NCBI RefSeq assembly: GCF_000151315.2 | Contig: NW_011887294.1 | Coordinates: forward strand, 1,464,601-1,528,600 | Source of the DNA: Capsaspora owczarzaki ATCC 30864 | Lineage: Eukaryota; Opisthokonta; Filasterea | Direction: 5' to 3' | DNA: 64,000 bases | Part shown: positions 27,030 through 39,365 of the stretch, in pieces | How the letters are laid out: every line of letters starts with the position of its first letter | How positions within the stretch are numbered: the stretch's first letter is position 1 | Notes under the pieces: generated by a model | What the model was told of the DNA's origin: nothing | The model's database searches: none | What the model saw: the letters and a program-made list of their open reading frames with translations, nothing else | Position numbers and translations under genes: made by a program

Positions 27030-29709
27030 TTACATTGCAGTGCCAGCAGCCTTCTCGAGCTGCGTCTCAATCTCCCTGAAGCTGGGTCGTCGGTCAACCT
27101 CAATCTGCCAGCATGCGAGCATGATGTTGTAGATAGCCTGACCAAGCACAAGGCAAAAGGATGAAACGAAAACCTTGAAAGTTAGCATGCATATTCCGAG
27201 AAAACGAAGTGTTGCACACTACTATTGCTCTGGAGAGCGCTTACAGTGGGGCATCCCTCAGGCGATTCCATTCGGTAACCACGCTTGATCTCCTGAACGA
27301 CCTCTGTGTGTGACATGCGGGGGTATGGGATGCGACCGAACGAGTACACTTCCCAGAGCACGACACCGAACGACCAGACGTCAGACTTGTTGGTGTAAGT
27401 CTGTAGACAGAGCAAAATAAAAAAAGCAGTCATATGAGCAATGCATGAGTGACAAAACCCTCACAACAAACTCGAAACAGCAAGACACTGTTGCTTTCGA
27501 CATACGTTGTTAAGCAGCGCCTCGGGAGCAGTCCACTTGATGGGGATCTTGCCACCCTCAACCACATCTTGCTCGTTGGCGTTCTTGGCCAAACCGAAAT
27601 CGGCGACCTAGAAGAAGAGAAAAGAGGGTGGAGTGAGAACGAGCCATTTCTTTTTTTTTTTTGGGCAAAATCCAATGCAACGTACCTTGGCCGTGTTATC
27701 ATCTCCAACAAGAACGTTGCGTGCAGCCAAATCGCGGTGAACAAAGTTTCGGCTCTCGAGGTAAACCATCGCACTGCTCACTTGCTGGGCAAAGGAGAAC
27801 AGGGTGGCCATCGGGATTTCTCGGCGCCCTCGCGAGCGCAAATAATCCTGCAAGCTGCCTTTCGACATGAACTCGGTGATAATATAAATGGGGGTGATGT
27901 CCAGGCAGACACCGAGCAGCTGTACAAGATTCTTGTGACGCAGACGTCTGGAAGGGTTGGCAGGGAGGGGAAAGTGAGCAAACAACAGCGACATCCACGA
28001 AATCCACGAAATACACGAAAACAACCCCCCCCCAAACTCCACAACAAACAATCAAGCACGAAAAAAAAAATACTGACGTCATGACGGAGGCCTCAGCCAA
28101 GAAATCTTCCATTGCGTTCTCGCCCTTGAGCGTCTTGACGGCAACCTTCTGAGAGCGCCAAGTTGCCTCGTAGACCTCACCAAAGTTACCGCTGCCAAGA
28201 ATGTTGCCAAGAATGACTTCTGAGCGTTGAATTTCCCAGCCGGCCTTCTTGAAAATCTTGGGATCAATCTTTGGCTGCGGACCGCGTTTGACGATCGGCT
28301 GCCGCAAGCGAGTGCACAGGCCATCTGATTCCATGCGATAGTGATCCACCAAGTGGATCATATCGTCAAAATAGGACTCTTGGTCGACTGTCAACTTGCC
28401 GCCCTCCGCAACCTTTTCGACGCGGTAGTGTTGGACACCGCGTTCAAAGCTGCCAAAGCCAACATGCAACACGAAGCAATACAAGCAAATGTAGGACCAC
28501 AGTGAGTTTACGGACGTTTGGGAGCGGCAGTCAAAAGATACAACCCCCCCCAAAAAAAAACCCAGATAAATCCCGTACCAGACGCAAAGAGTGTAATCGC
28601 CAGGATAGTTGACACTCTCTCGCAAAAGGAAGAGGCCATCTTTGCTACCATGCTGCTCGAACAGCTTTTCAGTTTCTTCACGGGTGATCTTGCCGTGGAA
28701 CCACCGAACTTTGTTGTTGGACTCGCGGCCTTCCTCGCCAGCGCTAGGCGACGAGGCCACCGGCGTGCTCTTAGAAACGGGCGCAGCAGGCGGCGGCGCA
28801 GCAGCAGCAGCAGTCGCAGCCGTTGGTGTGGGAATGGAGCCGACGGGAGGGGTGGGCTTCTCGTTCTCGGCAGGAATGGGGACGACATAGTTGGCAGGGA
28901 TGGTGCCGACCTTGCCAGTCGCGCTTGCCTTGGCCGTCCACCAGTTGGCGTCGTCCTTGTTGATGATCAGCAGCGTGTCGCCCTTCTTGAAGCCGAGATC
29001 GCCCGTGGTGGTTGCTGGTTGTATTGGACAACAAAAGTCATCAAAGTGAGCAAACACAAAGATGAAAAAAAAAAAAGAAAAAAAGAAAACCCCATTTGAA
29101 TCAGACATTGATTGCTCCAAACTGTTCTCCCCGTGTCTGCCATTATAGTACACTGCCTCAAATTGCTGGATATGCATCAAACCAGAGATCAGAGACCAGA
29201 GAGCGAGAGCGGAAAAAGCGCAGAGAAAACCAAAGCAAAAAAACACCAAAATAATAAAAAAAATAAAAATCAAAAGCAACTGCCAAAAAAGCAAAATGCT
29301 GTGGTTTGCTTGGGGAGTGGCTCGCGGCTGGGACCCCCACCATGCATCAAAGGAGACACACGGAACTCCAGCAGAACACGCACAGAGCAGCTGTCGACGC
29401 GGCGTCACTTTTTAGCCGAGCAGTTGGCTCAAAAAGTACCAGATAAAATAAAATAAAAAATACAATAAAAATACACAATAAAAACAAAAAATAAAAAAAT
29501 AATGTTGAGAAAAGGGTGCTGTTGACTCGAGCACACAGTGGGAACGCACCGGCCTTGCACTGGCACTCTGGGTGGACTATTCGCTGCGTCCGATCGCTAC
29601 CCTACTGCCCCACTCCAGCCAGCATCACGCAGGGGAGGGCAATCGATCAAAGGAAGGGAAAAAAACAAAAAAAAAAAAAAAAAACACACAACAAAAATCC
29701 ACCACCAAC

Positions 29710-29743
<34 letters not shown>

Positions 29744-30322
29744 GGGCATCTCTTTGGCTGTGGCGACTGCATGCGACCACCGACTTGGGGCAGTCTCAAG
29801 CCGCAAGATGAACACTAGGTTGCAGCCTTCCACACACACACACACACCGCAGTGGACGACCAAGTGCAACGTCGAGCCCGAGGCCACTTGAACAACAATG
29901 CACGTTTTTTTTTTTTTTTTTGTAATGTTTGAGTTTGAGGTTTTTTTTTTGTTTTTGGTTGATCTCGGATGGTGGCGATGCAGGCAAAGGAGCCAACTGA
30001 TCGGCTGCCAGCAATGTCGAGAACACAAGCCAGGCATGCGACCAAGGCAGGGCCAGAACGCGCGCCCAGGCAACAACGCTCGATGCGCTCGAGAAGGGCA
30101 TCTCAACAAAAAGAAAAGAAGAAAAAAAAAAAAAAAAGCCCTGCCCTCGCTCGCTTATCAACCACCCGTTTCTGCAGCTCGCGTTCTGCGTGCGGCCAAG
30201 AAGAGGCGGGCCTTGCTTGCCAGACTCGCCAAACACATCGTGTTGCACCTACCATCAAAGTCGAAGAGAGCCACAAACCGTGGTGGCGGAAGCGGCGTGG
30301 CACCGGCAGGACGCGCGGCCAT
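27030..30322 (-). CDS. CSK: C-terminal Src kinase (CSK) homologue
   Basis: Cytoplasmic tyrosine kinase that phosphorylates the C-terminal tyrosine of Src-family kinases and switches them off. Seven exons in transcript order, 30322-30253, 29014-28579, 28449-28078, 27947-27686, 27607-27506, 27400-27245 and 27137-27030, give about 501 residues. SH3 begins at VALFDFDATTTG with WWTAK and GTIPANYV; an Ala/Pro linker leads to SH2 ([26 protein letters not shown]). The kinase has [36 protein letters not shown] and [24 protein letters not shown]. Diagnostic for CSK rather than Src: no myristoylation glycine at position 2, no tyrosine between DFG and IKWTAPEAL, and no tyrosine tail after [10 protein letters not shown]. 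Human CSK has 450 residues; the extra length is the SH3-SH2 linker. Intron 1 (29015-30252) is 1.24 kb and full of A- and T-runs. Confidence 0.95.
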
Positions 30323-30752
30323 TGTGTGTTGGAAAAAAAAAAAAAAAAAGAATGAAAAAGAATAAAAAATATCAAAATACAGAAACAAACAAACAAGCGA
30401 AAAAAAAAAACAAAAAGATGTTCAGCCTGCCCACAAAAACCTCAAACGCGAGCCATGCGGTATCGGTCAATGTGAATCTCAGTCCCAGTTTGTCTTTGCG
30501 ACTGCAGCACACACTCTTTTCTTAGCGCGAATCAGCTCCAAATCGCACAACTTTGGCAACGAAAAGCGATCTGAGAACTGGAAATGTGGACCCCGCGACT
30601 TGTCGTTAAAATGTGATAGTAATTCGAGTAAGAAAAACAAATTTCGACAACCACACGATAATCTGGAGAAAGAAAAAGTGAAAGAAAGAGCACGAGAGTA
30701 AAGAGAAACAATGAAGCACAACCCCCCGAAAAAACAAACTAAAAAACTAGGC
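30323..30752. other. Spacer between CSK start and histidine kinase stop
   Basis: About 430 bp. It begins with A-runs on the plus strand just upstream of the CSK start codon and otherwise shows no gene. Both neighbours are on the minus strand, so the CSK promoter is expected here. Confidence 0.4.
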
Positions 30753-33700
30753 CTAGTCCAGACGAAGCGAGAACGTGTCACCTCCGTCCGAAACTGTGCG
30801 GCGATGCACATCGGGAACCTCGTCAAAGCTTTCCAAGGGCATGACGTTGGCAGTTTTGGCGAGGAGCGTGGCAGTATCGACCGGCTTGGCCTCCGCAATG
30901 TGATGCCCGCCAATCAAGCGAGTCTTGTCAAAGTCATCGCCAGCTTTGTCAGCGACTGCCGGAAGCCCAGTGTCACTCGAGCTGCCCTTGCTGCTATCCG
31001 AGTCGGCGACGATGCTCGATTTCAAATGCGCCAACAGTTGGGCATAGCTGATGGGTTTGCTGATATATCCCGTCATTCCACACTCAAAGCACCTGGCGCG
31101 ATCTTGCGGCAGGGCTTCTGCAGTCATAGCAAGGATGGGCAGTAGTCGTGCTCTGTTCAAACAAGTCCCAGCATCATCCAAGATGAGGATCAACATTCCA
31201 ACAAACAAACCAGTCAAAAACCAGTCAAAAACCAGTCAACACAGGCATCGACAACACACAAAAAACGACCGCAAACTCACCCTTTTGGCTTGTACTTGGC
31301 TTCAAGCTTGCGAAGCTGAATGGTCGCTTCATAACCATCCAGAACGGGCATTTGACAGTCCATCAGGATCAGGTCGTAGGGACACCAGGATTGAGTTGGC
31401 TCGGCATCATCCGTGCTTGGTTGTTGCGACTCTAGGTCGGGATTGCTGGGGTCCTCCTCAATGATGGGGGCGGTCTCGACGGCAGCTTTGACCATGTCCA
31501 CAGCTTCCTGTCCGTTGACGGCAACGTCAAACCTGTACCCAGCTTTGCGCAGCATTGTGCAGACGACCTTCTGGTTGATCATATTGTCCTCGACAACTAA
31601 CAGCTTGCATGAACGGTCGGGCATGGAAGCTGCTCGGCCAGTCGGGGGAGTAGTAACGGGCGACATTTGGGTCGTCGGCATGACCGCGGCCGAGATGGAG
31701 CGCAACCGACTGCGTTGAGCGGCGCTCGATTCTGGGACTGACTCGGGCACTGGCGCCGAGGTTTTGGCCGCACCGAGCGTGGAGGGGGCGGAGTTGACCT
31801 CCAGCGACGAGGGAAAGTCGGGCGACACGACGCCGGTGACTGGAGTGATGAGGTTGTCGAGCGTCACCGGAGCCAAGTGCTCGTGCATGTCTGTTGGCAG
31901 CCGCCTACCAGTAGGGAGCGCCATGACAGTCAAAGCATTGGCATAGGCGGAATCGCGAGGCACGGAGGGCACACGATTGAGCGTTTGGTACTGGAGCATG
32001 GATTCGATAAGGTTTGCGTTTTGCTCGCCGCCACAGCACTCTGGGCACCGGAGAGCGCTGAGCTGGGAGAACAAGAGAGACTGCCGGATGGGACCAACCA
32101 TGATGTGGGACGCCGGCCATCGCTTCAGCACCGTCGCCTGGGTTTCCACGCGCCTGTCGGGGAAGCAGAAGATGGGCTGAACGCCGCGCAGCAACAAGGC
32201 GTGCCAATCGACGTTCGTCACCGTCTCCTTGTCCGGGTCGGGAGTCGATTCCGTCGGCTCGATAAAGATGTTGGGATGATCCACCACGACGACAGTATGC
32301 GAGCGCGCGCCAGGAGTACCGTCAATCGTGTCAATCATTCGCTGGGCTTCCGTCCACGACCCGACACTTTGGAAGTTCACATTCCATCCCGTGAGGAAGA
32401 GTTCGAGAGCAGCCTGGAAGCTTCGGCGCGGGCTCACAACAATGGCACGAAGGTGTTCCATGCAGGACGTTCGGGTCTCGGTTTGGATGACGAGCGTGGT
32501 GGGAGCGGCTGGAGGTTGCGACTCGGGCTGCGCTGGCTGTCCAGGCACGTCCAAGCTGTTCGACTGCGCTGGGGCGGCCGCACCGGCCGCATCCGACAGC
32601 TGCAGGTTGGATCCCATGGTCAAATCGGCAAGGGAGGCCCGATTTTCTGTCGAGTGTCGCTGTTGCGGCACAATCGGGTCTGAGGCAAATGGAGTGCGCT
32701 TGGTCGTGCCCATTGAGGTGCTGGACAGGGCAATCATCTCGCTGTCGGCCACAGTGGGCTTGCGGAACTTGATGGTAAACCAAAAGCGGCTTCCTTGACC
32801 CAAGGTACTGTCGACGCCAATCGTCCCACCCATCAGGTTTACGAGCGACTTGCAAATGACCAAGCCAAGACCAGTGCCGCCGTAACTGCGGGTGATGGAG
32901 CTGTCGACTTGCGAGAAGCGCTGGAAGAGACGATCGAGCGCTTCGGCCTCAATGCCGATGCCGGTGTCGATGATTTCGAAACGCACCACCATATTCTGGT
33001 CATCGACATCTTCGTCCAGCAGGCAACGCAATGAAACGCTGCCGGTAGTTGTAAACTTGATGCCGTTCGAAACGAGGTTGACCAAGATTTGCTGGAAGCG
33101 GTTGGGATCGCCCACGAAAACTCGCGGCAGTTTCGGATCAATGTAGCACGACAGCAGCAGGTTTTTGGTGGCTGCGCTGGGGAACAAGAGATCGACAATG
33201 TTCTCGGTGATTTGCACAAAGTTGAACGGGATGGCGTCGATGCTGAGTTGGCCAGCCTGGAAAGCAGGTACGTACGACAAACAAACACACACGTGAGCCA
33301 GACTTCAAACTACAATCCCAAGCATTCGGTCCATACAAACGTTACCTCGATCTTGCTAAAGTCAAGAATATCGTTAATGACCGTCAACAGGATTTGAGCC
33401 GACACCTTGATTGTGCCCAAGTAGTCGCTCTGCTCGTCGTTGAGCGAGGTGGTCATCATGATCTGGGTCATGCCGAGAATGCAGTTGAGTGGCGTGCGGA
33501 CTTCGTGGCTCTGTCAAATGATGCAAGTTGAGACGAAGCAAGCAATGAGCAACTGTTTCCAAAAAAACAAACGCAATAACCAAAGCCAACATACGCGCAC
33601 AAACACATCAAACACACCATGTTGGCCAAAAAGCGGCTCTTGGCCTCGTTGGCCTGCTTTTCCTTCAATGCCTCGCTCTCGGCAGCATTCACTCGACGCT

Positions 33701-35921
33701 GGTCTGTGAGATCGACGATCGAGACAAGTCGCGTTGGCTTGCGATACCACCCCGAAGGAACAGGGGTGCCGCGGGGTTGGTATTGGTACGACGGCGAAAT
33801 GGGCTCGGTGTCTTCATCGTCCGTGTAAATGTCAAAGTCTGTCTCTAGTGGCTCGTCGTGGCCTGCGGGCTGGGCCACGGCCTCCTCGTGTTGGGCAGCA
33901 TTGCTTCCAAGCAGGCGCGCGATGGTGGACTGATTGTTGTTGTCCATCAGCAGCGGTTGCATCGAGCGTTCCGTCCCGGCTGTGACGATCGGCTGGCTTT
34001 GGAGAGGGACCGGGGGCTGCGGACCACTGTCTGCTCGCTTCCGTGAGCGATGTGTGACCTGTGGCGACTGTTGGGTGTCCGGATGCGGGGCAGGACCTCC
34101 GCCGTGCTGGACGGGCTGCGCAGTGCCCGCTGGCACACCCATGGACGAGCCAAGAGTGCGCTCGCTCGTGGACAAATCGTCCTCCAGCGTGCGTAAGCTG
34201 CTGGCCACAATCCGCACGGGGTACATTTGGCCCTCGATCGAGACAGAGTTGAGTTCGCAAGAGCGCGTTTGTGCGGTGCCCGCGGTTGAAGTGAGAACGC
34301 GCCGCAATTCACGACGCTCCTGCTTTGGGAAGAGCTCTGCGAGGCGAAGGTGAACATTGAGCGTGCTTCCAGTGCGATAATTCCGGGGAATCTTGTACTG
34401 CTCAAAGAAGGTACGGTTGGCCTCGATAACTTCGTCGTTCTTGTCGATCAGCACAATTGCTTCGTGCGAATTGTCAAAGATGTTGCGATATTTCTTTTCG
34501 TTTTTCGAAGCGACAGTGCGCTGAGAGGAGCCAACACGAACAATGCAGCCAAATGGGACACGGAGAAATGAGTGAGATGCTCGAAGGGAGAGAACAAGAA
34601 GCCAAATAAACCCCAACATCAACAAACAAACCAAAAACAAAACAAAATGCTCACCTGCTGGTCGAGCTGACGGAGATCCCAGTGATGTACATGGGTTTGA
34701 AGCAAAACGATCGTGCCGTATACGAGCGTCAGCAGAATCGAACGAGCAACCTCAATCCAGTCCGTCCGGCCGTCGAAAATGCCCACAAAGATCAGGAAGA
34801 TGATTGTGACCGCAAACAGACTTCCGAGGACCCAGACCGGGCAAGTCACCGACACGAGCAGGAAGACAATGACCGTGACGCCTGGCGTGCCATAGACGTT
34901 GTTGTTGATCATCAAAACGGTCAAGGACATGCAATAGATGCACACAGCCGTGCCTGCCGCACCCCAGCTGTGCAAGCCGCTTCGAACGACCAAGTAGCCG
35001 ATGATGGCAACAATAAGGTATCCGATCGACATGTAGTATGATATGTTTGCCTACAGATGCCAAGAAACATGGAAAAAAAAAGGGGCGTTCCTTCCAAGGT
35101 GAGACAATAAAAAAAGGGGGTTTCAACAATGCTCAACGAAACAAGGTCACGCTACTTACGGCGTTTACTCGAATGGAGAGTGTGTAAATGAGAATGGGCA
35201 GATAAGAGAGAAGGGCCATCGACATTGCCCGAATGCGCACTACTTCTGTGGGCGCGGTCGGGGCTGTCGGGAACGGGACCAGAAACGCAACATCAAACCA
35301 GTGCCAGAGCGTGTAAGCCCAGGCGGGTGTCCAGCGATGGAGGGCCTGAACGGCATGTCGTCGGGTTCGTCGGAAGCGGCGTCGAAGATGGCGACAGGTC
35401 GGCCCCATGCACAGGCAGCACATCTCCGAGGACGCGGTCGACTTGCTCGAGTGATACGACGATTCGTAGTCGGGGCCCGTCGAGGAATCGAGATTGACCG
35501 CGACGTGCTCGTGGTCGGAATTGGACGCAACGATCGAGCCTGCTGCTGCAATGCGTTGGTTGCTCGATGCTGCTGTCGTGGAAGGCAGCGCCGCACGCCC
35601 GTGCTGAGGGGCGGTGGCCGACGAAGGGGGCGGGTGCACGACGGAATGGCTTAAATGCTTTGCGTTCAAGTCTGTCATTTCGATGTCGTGCTGCTGGTGC
35701 AGCTGGTGTTGGTGCTGCTGCTGCTGCGGTAGAGGCACGAGCTGCTTGCGACTGCCACCGCCGGGCATTGAGTCGAGCGCAATGGACACCTTCGGCGCGC
35801 GCTGTGCTGGTGCTGGCGAGCCGGGCGCGGGATTCGGCGGCGATACTGGTGTGTAGGAGTTGCTGGTATTCGATGAAAAAGCAGCGTTCGAACCGCCTCC
35901 TGCTATCGTCTCGCCCGTCAT
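30753..35921 (-). CDS. Membrane-bound hybrid histidine kinase with PAS and receiver domains
   Basis: Two-component sensor: autophosphorylates on His and passes phosphate to an internal Asp. Six exons in transcript order, 35921-35160, 35050-34655, 34520-33618, 33510-33346, 33256-31281 and 31152-30753, give about 1,533 residues. A disordered Ser/Pro/Gln-rich N-terminus precedes about six membrane helices (residues 235-380). A PAS domain ([17 protein letters not shown]) starts near 395; its last strand ([13 protein letters not shown]) is displaced by a disordered insert of about 150 residues. The phosphoacceptor is in SHEVRTPLN (His about 689). The ATPase has [36 protein letters not shown] and GGTGLGL. 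A degenerate receiver (about 1000-1080) precedes a canonical one (LLVVEDN, phosphoacceptor Asp about 1375 in ILMDCQMP, Lys in ISKP). Its ligand is unknown. Confidence 0.92.
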
Positions 35922-36099
35922 CTTGCGCAGCGCGGGGCAAAGCTCTAGCAGCGGGCTTGGAGGTGGGGGGCGGGGAACTGTGTGTTGGTGTTTTGGGTGG
36001 GTGGGTGGTGGTTGATGGCGAAGATGCAGCGACAGTCAGAATGGGGTGGAGGGGGGAGGGTCCAAAAGAAAAAAAAAAAAAAAGAAGGTGAGAAGGAAA

Positions 36100-36141
<42 letters not shown>

Positions 36142-37737
36142 GAAATAATAGAACAAGTAAATGGAAAAAGAAAAGAATGAGCCTTGTCGGGGCATATTCA
36201 GAAAAACAAAAAAACAAACAAAAAACACGATCGATCATGCAAAAAAAAAAGAAAAAGAAAAAAAAAGAAAGGCGAAAAAAGCCCGAAATCCACCAAAACA
36301 ATCGAGCAACTACCACCGAGAGTCAACATGAAAGGGAAGAGAGATCGCAGAGCAGAAAGGCGGTTGGGTTGGAAGAGGGGGGTAGACGCAAGCACGGGAG
36401 AACCAACAGAATGACCCTGGGAAACAAAAGAGGGGAACGACCTCACCCACTACCCACAATAAAAAAAAAAAAATTCCAAAAAGAATCTCGTGTGATATCC
36501 AAGAAAAAGGAGAAATCCCCGATGTTTTGGCGCTTGCTGAAAATAGACAGCCATCACATGGCTTGGCACTGGGGATGATGGCGAGTGTGGTTGTTGTAAC
36601 GACGAGAGTGCGTTGAGCAAGGGGAGCTGGGCGGGGGGGGGCGTTTGGCCGTGTGGCAGGCCGCTCGGCCGATACCAACAGGTGGAACAAACAAAAAAAC
36701 AGGAAAAAACAGGAAAAAAACATCGATAAAAAGGGAAAAAAAAAAACCACCAACTCTTTCGTTTCCTGGCCCCATCAACATGCTCAAAGCAACCTCTGGA
36801 CAACCAGCAGATCTCTCGAGTCAGGGTCTCTGGCGAGAGGGATGGGGCGCGCGTTCGGGAAGACAGAGAGCGCGCGGCGCAATCGTTCAGTCTGGGAATC
36901 ATGAATAAAGCCCGACAATGACTTTGACAGGTCTGACGCGTTTTTAAAAGGAGTCTGGGGGGTGGAAAAGAGAGGGCAACAACGATTGCAAGGGTTGTGT
37001 GTGATGGTGGGTCGACTGGGCTGGATGGATTGAAGCCTGCATGGAGGAGCATACCAAAGCAATCCGCTGCTCGCGCAAAAAGACGAACAAAAAAAAAAAA
37101 AAAAAAAAAAAACCCCGGAAAAAAAAAAAACAGAAATAAGGAAAGGCGCTGAAAAGAGGCGGGGCGGAACAAATAAAAAGAAAGAGTGATAATGTGAGGG
37201 GTGTCTTGCTTGAATGGAGAAAATGCAGGAACAGCCCGACGAGTGATAAAGCGCGAGGAGGGAGGGAGGGAGGACGTAACACGCGGCCTGAACGGTCGAA
37301 AAACGAGCGAATCTCAATGGTATGCGCGTTAAACCTTTCATTTCGAGGGGCGTAAATTGTTTTGAAAGCACGCCCATTTTTCAAGGGAACGCATTAGTCA
37401 TTCGACAAAACATCACACTTGGGAGGCGTTAATGTCAGAAGACCAAAATAACGACGTGTCAAACAATGCCAAACGCACACGGACAAGCAAGAAGAATGCG
37501 ATTTTGGTGGTTTTCCGTTTCGTTTTGGCTGTTTCTTGTTGTACATCGCTCCGCGTACAATAATCTACTTTGGTTGGGCGTACGACTCTTCGGCAATGTT
37601 CGAGAGACACTCCTCCCCACCACAAAAAGCTCGTTGGAATTTTCCCCGCGCTTATTGAAAAATCGAAAAAAACGCAATAACAAACAAAATTACACATTGA
37701 ACAAACCAGTGTTTGCACTCAAAAACAAGCTACTGTA
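35922..37737. other. Homopolymer-rich spacer upstream of the histidine kinase
   Basis: About 1.8 kb without a supportable coding region. It contains many A-runs on the plus strand (for example 36101-36137 and around 37089-37112), G-rich patches and purine-rich sequence. The histidine kinase promoter and the 3' region of RTRAF must lie here. A short 5' non-coding exon cannot be excluded without transcript data. Confidence 0.55.
36101..36137. repeat. A37 homopolymer
   Basis: Uninterrupted run of about 37 A on the plus strand, with a second A-run just before it near 36070-36083. It lies 180 bp upstream of the histidine kinase start codon, reading as a T-tract in the direction of transcription. 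Confidence 0.95.
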
Positions 37738-38980
37738 CTACTTGCCGACAGCTCCAAGACTAGAATCCGTCTTGGGATCTGCCGTCAAACCTTGAACCGA
37801 CACGATCAGCTCGTTCACAGAGGTTTGGAGCTTGCGCAATTCGCCGATGTGGAGAAGGCGCAGAATTTTGGCAGCCTCGTCGAGCAAAGCGTCGTTGGTG
37901 GAAAAGCCCAGCGGGACGTGCTTGAGATCGATAGAGTCAAGAATGGTTGCAGCGCGCGCCTCGGGCGGAGACTGCGCTTCGGCCACGGCGGCAGGCGAAA
38001 GCCGGTCTTCCACCAGAGCGCTCACTGCGCGCAGTAGCTCGAGCGGATTGTCGGTCGGAGGGAGTTGCAATGCCGCTGCAATGCCGTTCAGCACCTTTCG
38101 CACCGCAGTGTCCATGAGCAGCGATGCTGGGACGTGGTACGCCTGCAGCGCGGGCGCATCTGGCGTTGTATCCATTGCCGAGCTACCATCAGCACCAGCA
38201 GTTGCTGCGCTCGCTTTGTCAGAGGTTTCATGCTGGTCTGCGTATTCGAGATTCACTGCGTGGTTGAGCAACCAGTCGACCATCGTTGGGTTGGAGGCTC
38301 GGGTCTCGCCTGGGCAGCCAATGTCGTCCAAGTACTGCAGCGCGGGCAAATCGCCATCAAAACAAAGCAGCAACGCCGCACAAGGAAGTGAATAACAACA
38401 ATGCCAGCACGATCTCATCATCAGCGACGGCAACCAGCAAGTGATTGTCAAATGGTGGATGGTGTTGTGCAATGAATCATGACGCAAGAAGAAGCAGCGA
38501 CGACAATCGAATCCCAGTTCCCTCACGCCGCAGCCATTGCATGCGTACAGTTGTCCAACAACGTCTCTTCATGCTTTGGTTGGCATTTGTTTGCAACAGC
38601 GGGGGGGGGATTCGCGAGGAGCGCAAGCAGGGAAGGCGATGGAGCGATGACCAGCTCTCACCTTTTGCCCAGCAGCGGGCCATGTATCGCTCTTGACGTC
38701 CCGCAGCAATGCGCGATCTTCCAACTTGTACAGTCGAATCCGTGTGTCCTCAAGCCATGCGATTAGCTGGCGGACTTCGTGCTCGTCTGACGCAGCCCCC
38801 CCCCCAAAAAGTTTGCACAGCTGTTGAGTTTCGAGCTCATTTTCTCAACGTTGTCTCTTCATCATGAACAATCACAAAAAAAGCTCCTGAAACTGCAGGC
38901 GTTAACTACATACCATCAACGTTGAATGCAGGTGCTCGAACATAGTCGAGTGCTTGGAGCTTTCGCTGGAACGGTCGCAT
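37738..38980 (-). CDS. RTRAF: RNA transcription, translation and transport factor (RTRAF/hCLE)
   Basis: Homologue of human C14orf166/hCLE, a subunit of the tRNA-ligase complex (with RTCB, DDX1, FAM98) that also associates with RNA polymerase II. Three exons in transcript order, 38980-38914, 38786-38662 and 38334-37738, close in frame to about 262 residues (human 244). Family matches run the whole length: FQRKLQALDY at the start, LIAWLEDTRIR..KLEDR, YLDDIGCP, MVDWLLNHAVNLEY, and the C-terminal ILRLLHIGELRKLQTSVNE and ADPKTDSSLGAVGK, nearly identical to human. A Thr/Ala/Ser-rich segment near the middle replaces a shorter human linker. Exon 2 starts two bases into the acceptor-linked codon, restoring VDDEHEVRQ in phase. 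It is divergent from the coiled-coil gene at 39366. Confidence 0.93.
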
Positions 38981-39365
38981 GTAAACAGCCAATTGGAGGC
39001 ACAAAAACCAAGAGTAACTTTGGAGACTGCACTCTGTTGAATTGCTAAACTTGACATGGATGAATGTGGCACCACGGTCAAGTGTTGAGGATGACGGTGA
39101 CAGCGGTGACAGCGGTGCAGCAATGTCAAGTCAGAGGCCTGGCGTTCATTCAAAAGCCTGCCAAACCTCAGACCCAAATCGTCCTGTCCAACTTCAGTGA
39201 CCAACTGTTTGTAGTAAATGCTTATGGATTTGACAATTCAGTTTTTTTTTTTCCCACTTTTTTTTTCACTTTTGTGTTCTCTCCTTCAGTCTGCTTTGTG
39301 TCGGTCCCCGCCAGACACCATCCTCGTTTAATTACCTTTCCTTGCCTCAGGTCTGTACGGGTTGA
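38981..39365. promoter_or_regulatory. Divergent 5' region of RTRAF and the coiled-coil gene
   Basis: About 385 bp between divergent start codons. T-runs at 39241-39250 and 39258-39266 and a CT-rich stretch lie close to the coiled-coil gene start. A short GACAGCGGTGACAGCGGT tandem repeat lies near 39097-39114. No TATA box is obvious. Confidence 0.4.

Noticed and set aside
35922-37390. Several frames over 100 codons in the spacer upstream of the histidine kinase
   Set aside because: All are rich in Phe/Lys runs from homopolymers, lack splice-consistent neighbours and resemble no protein family.
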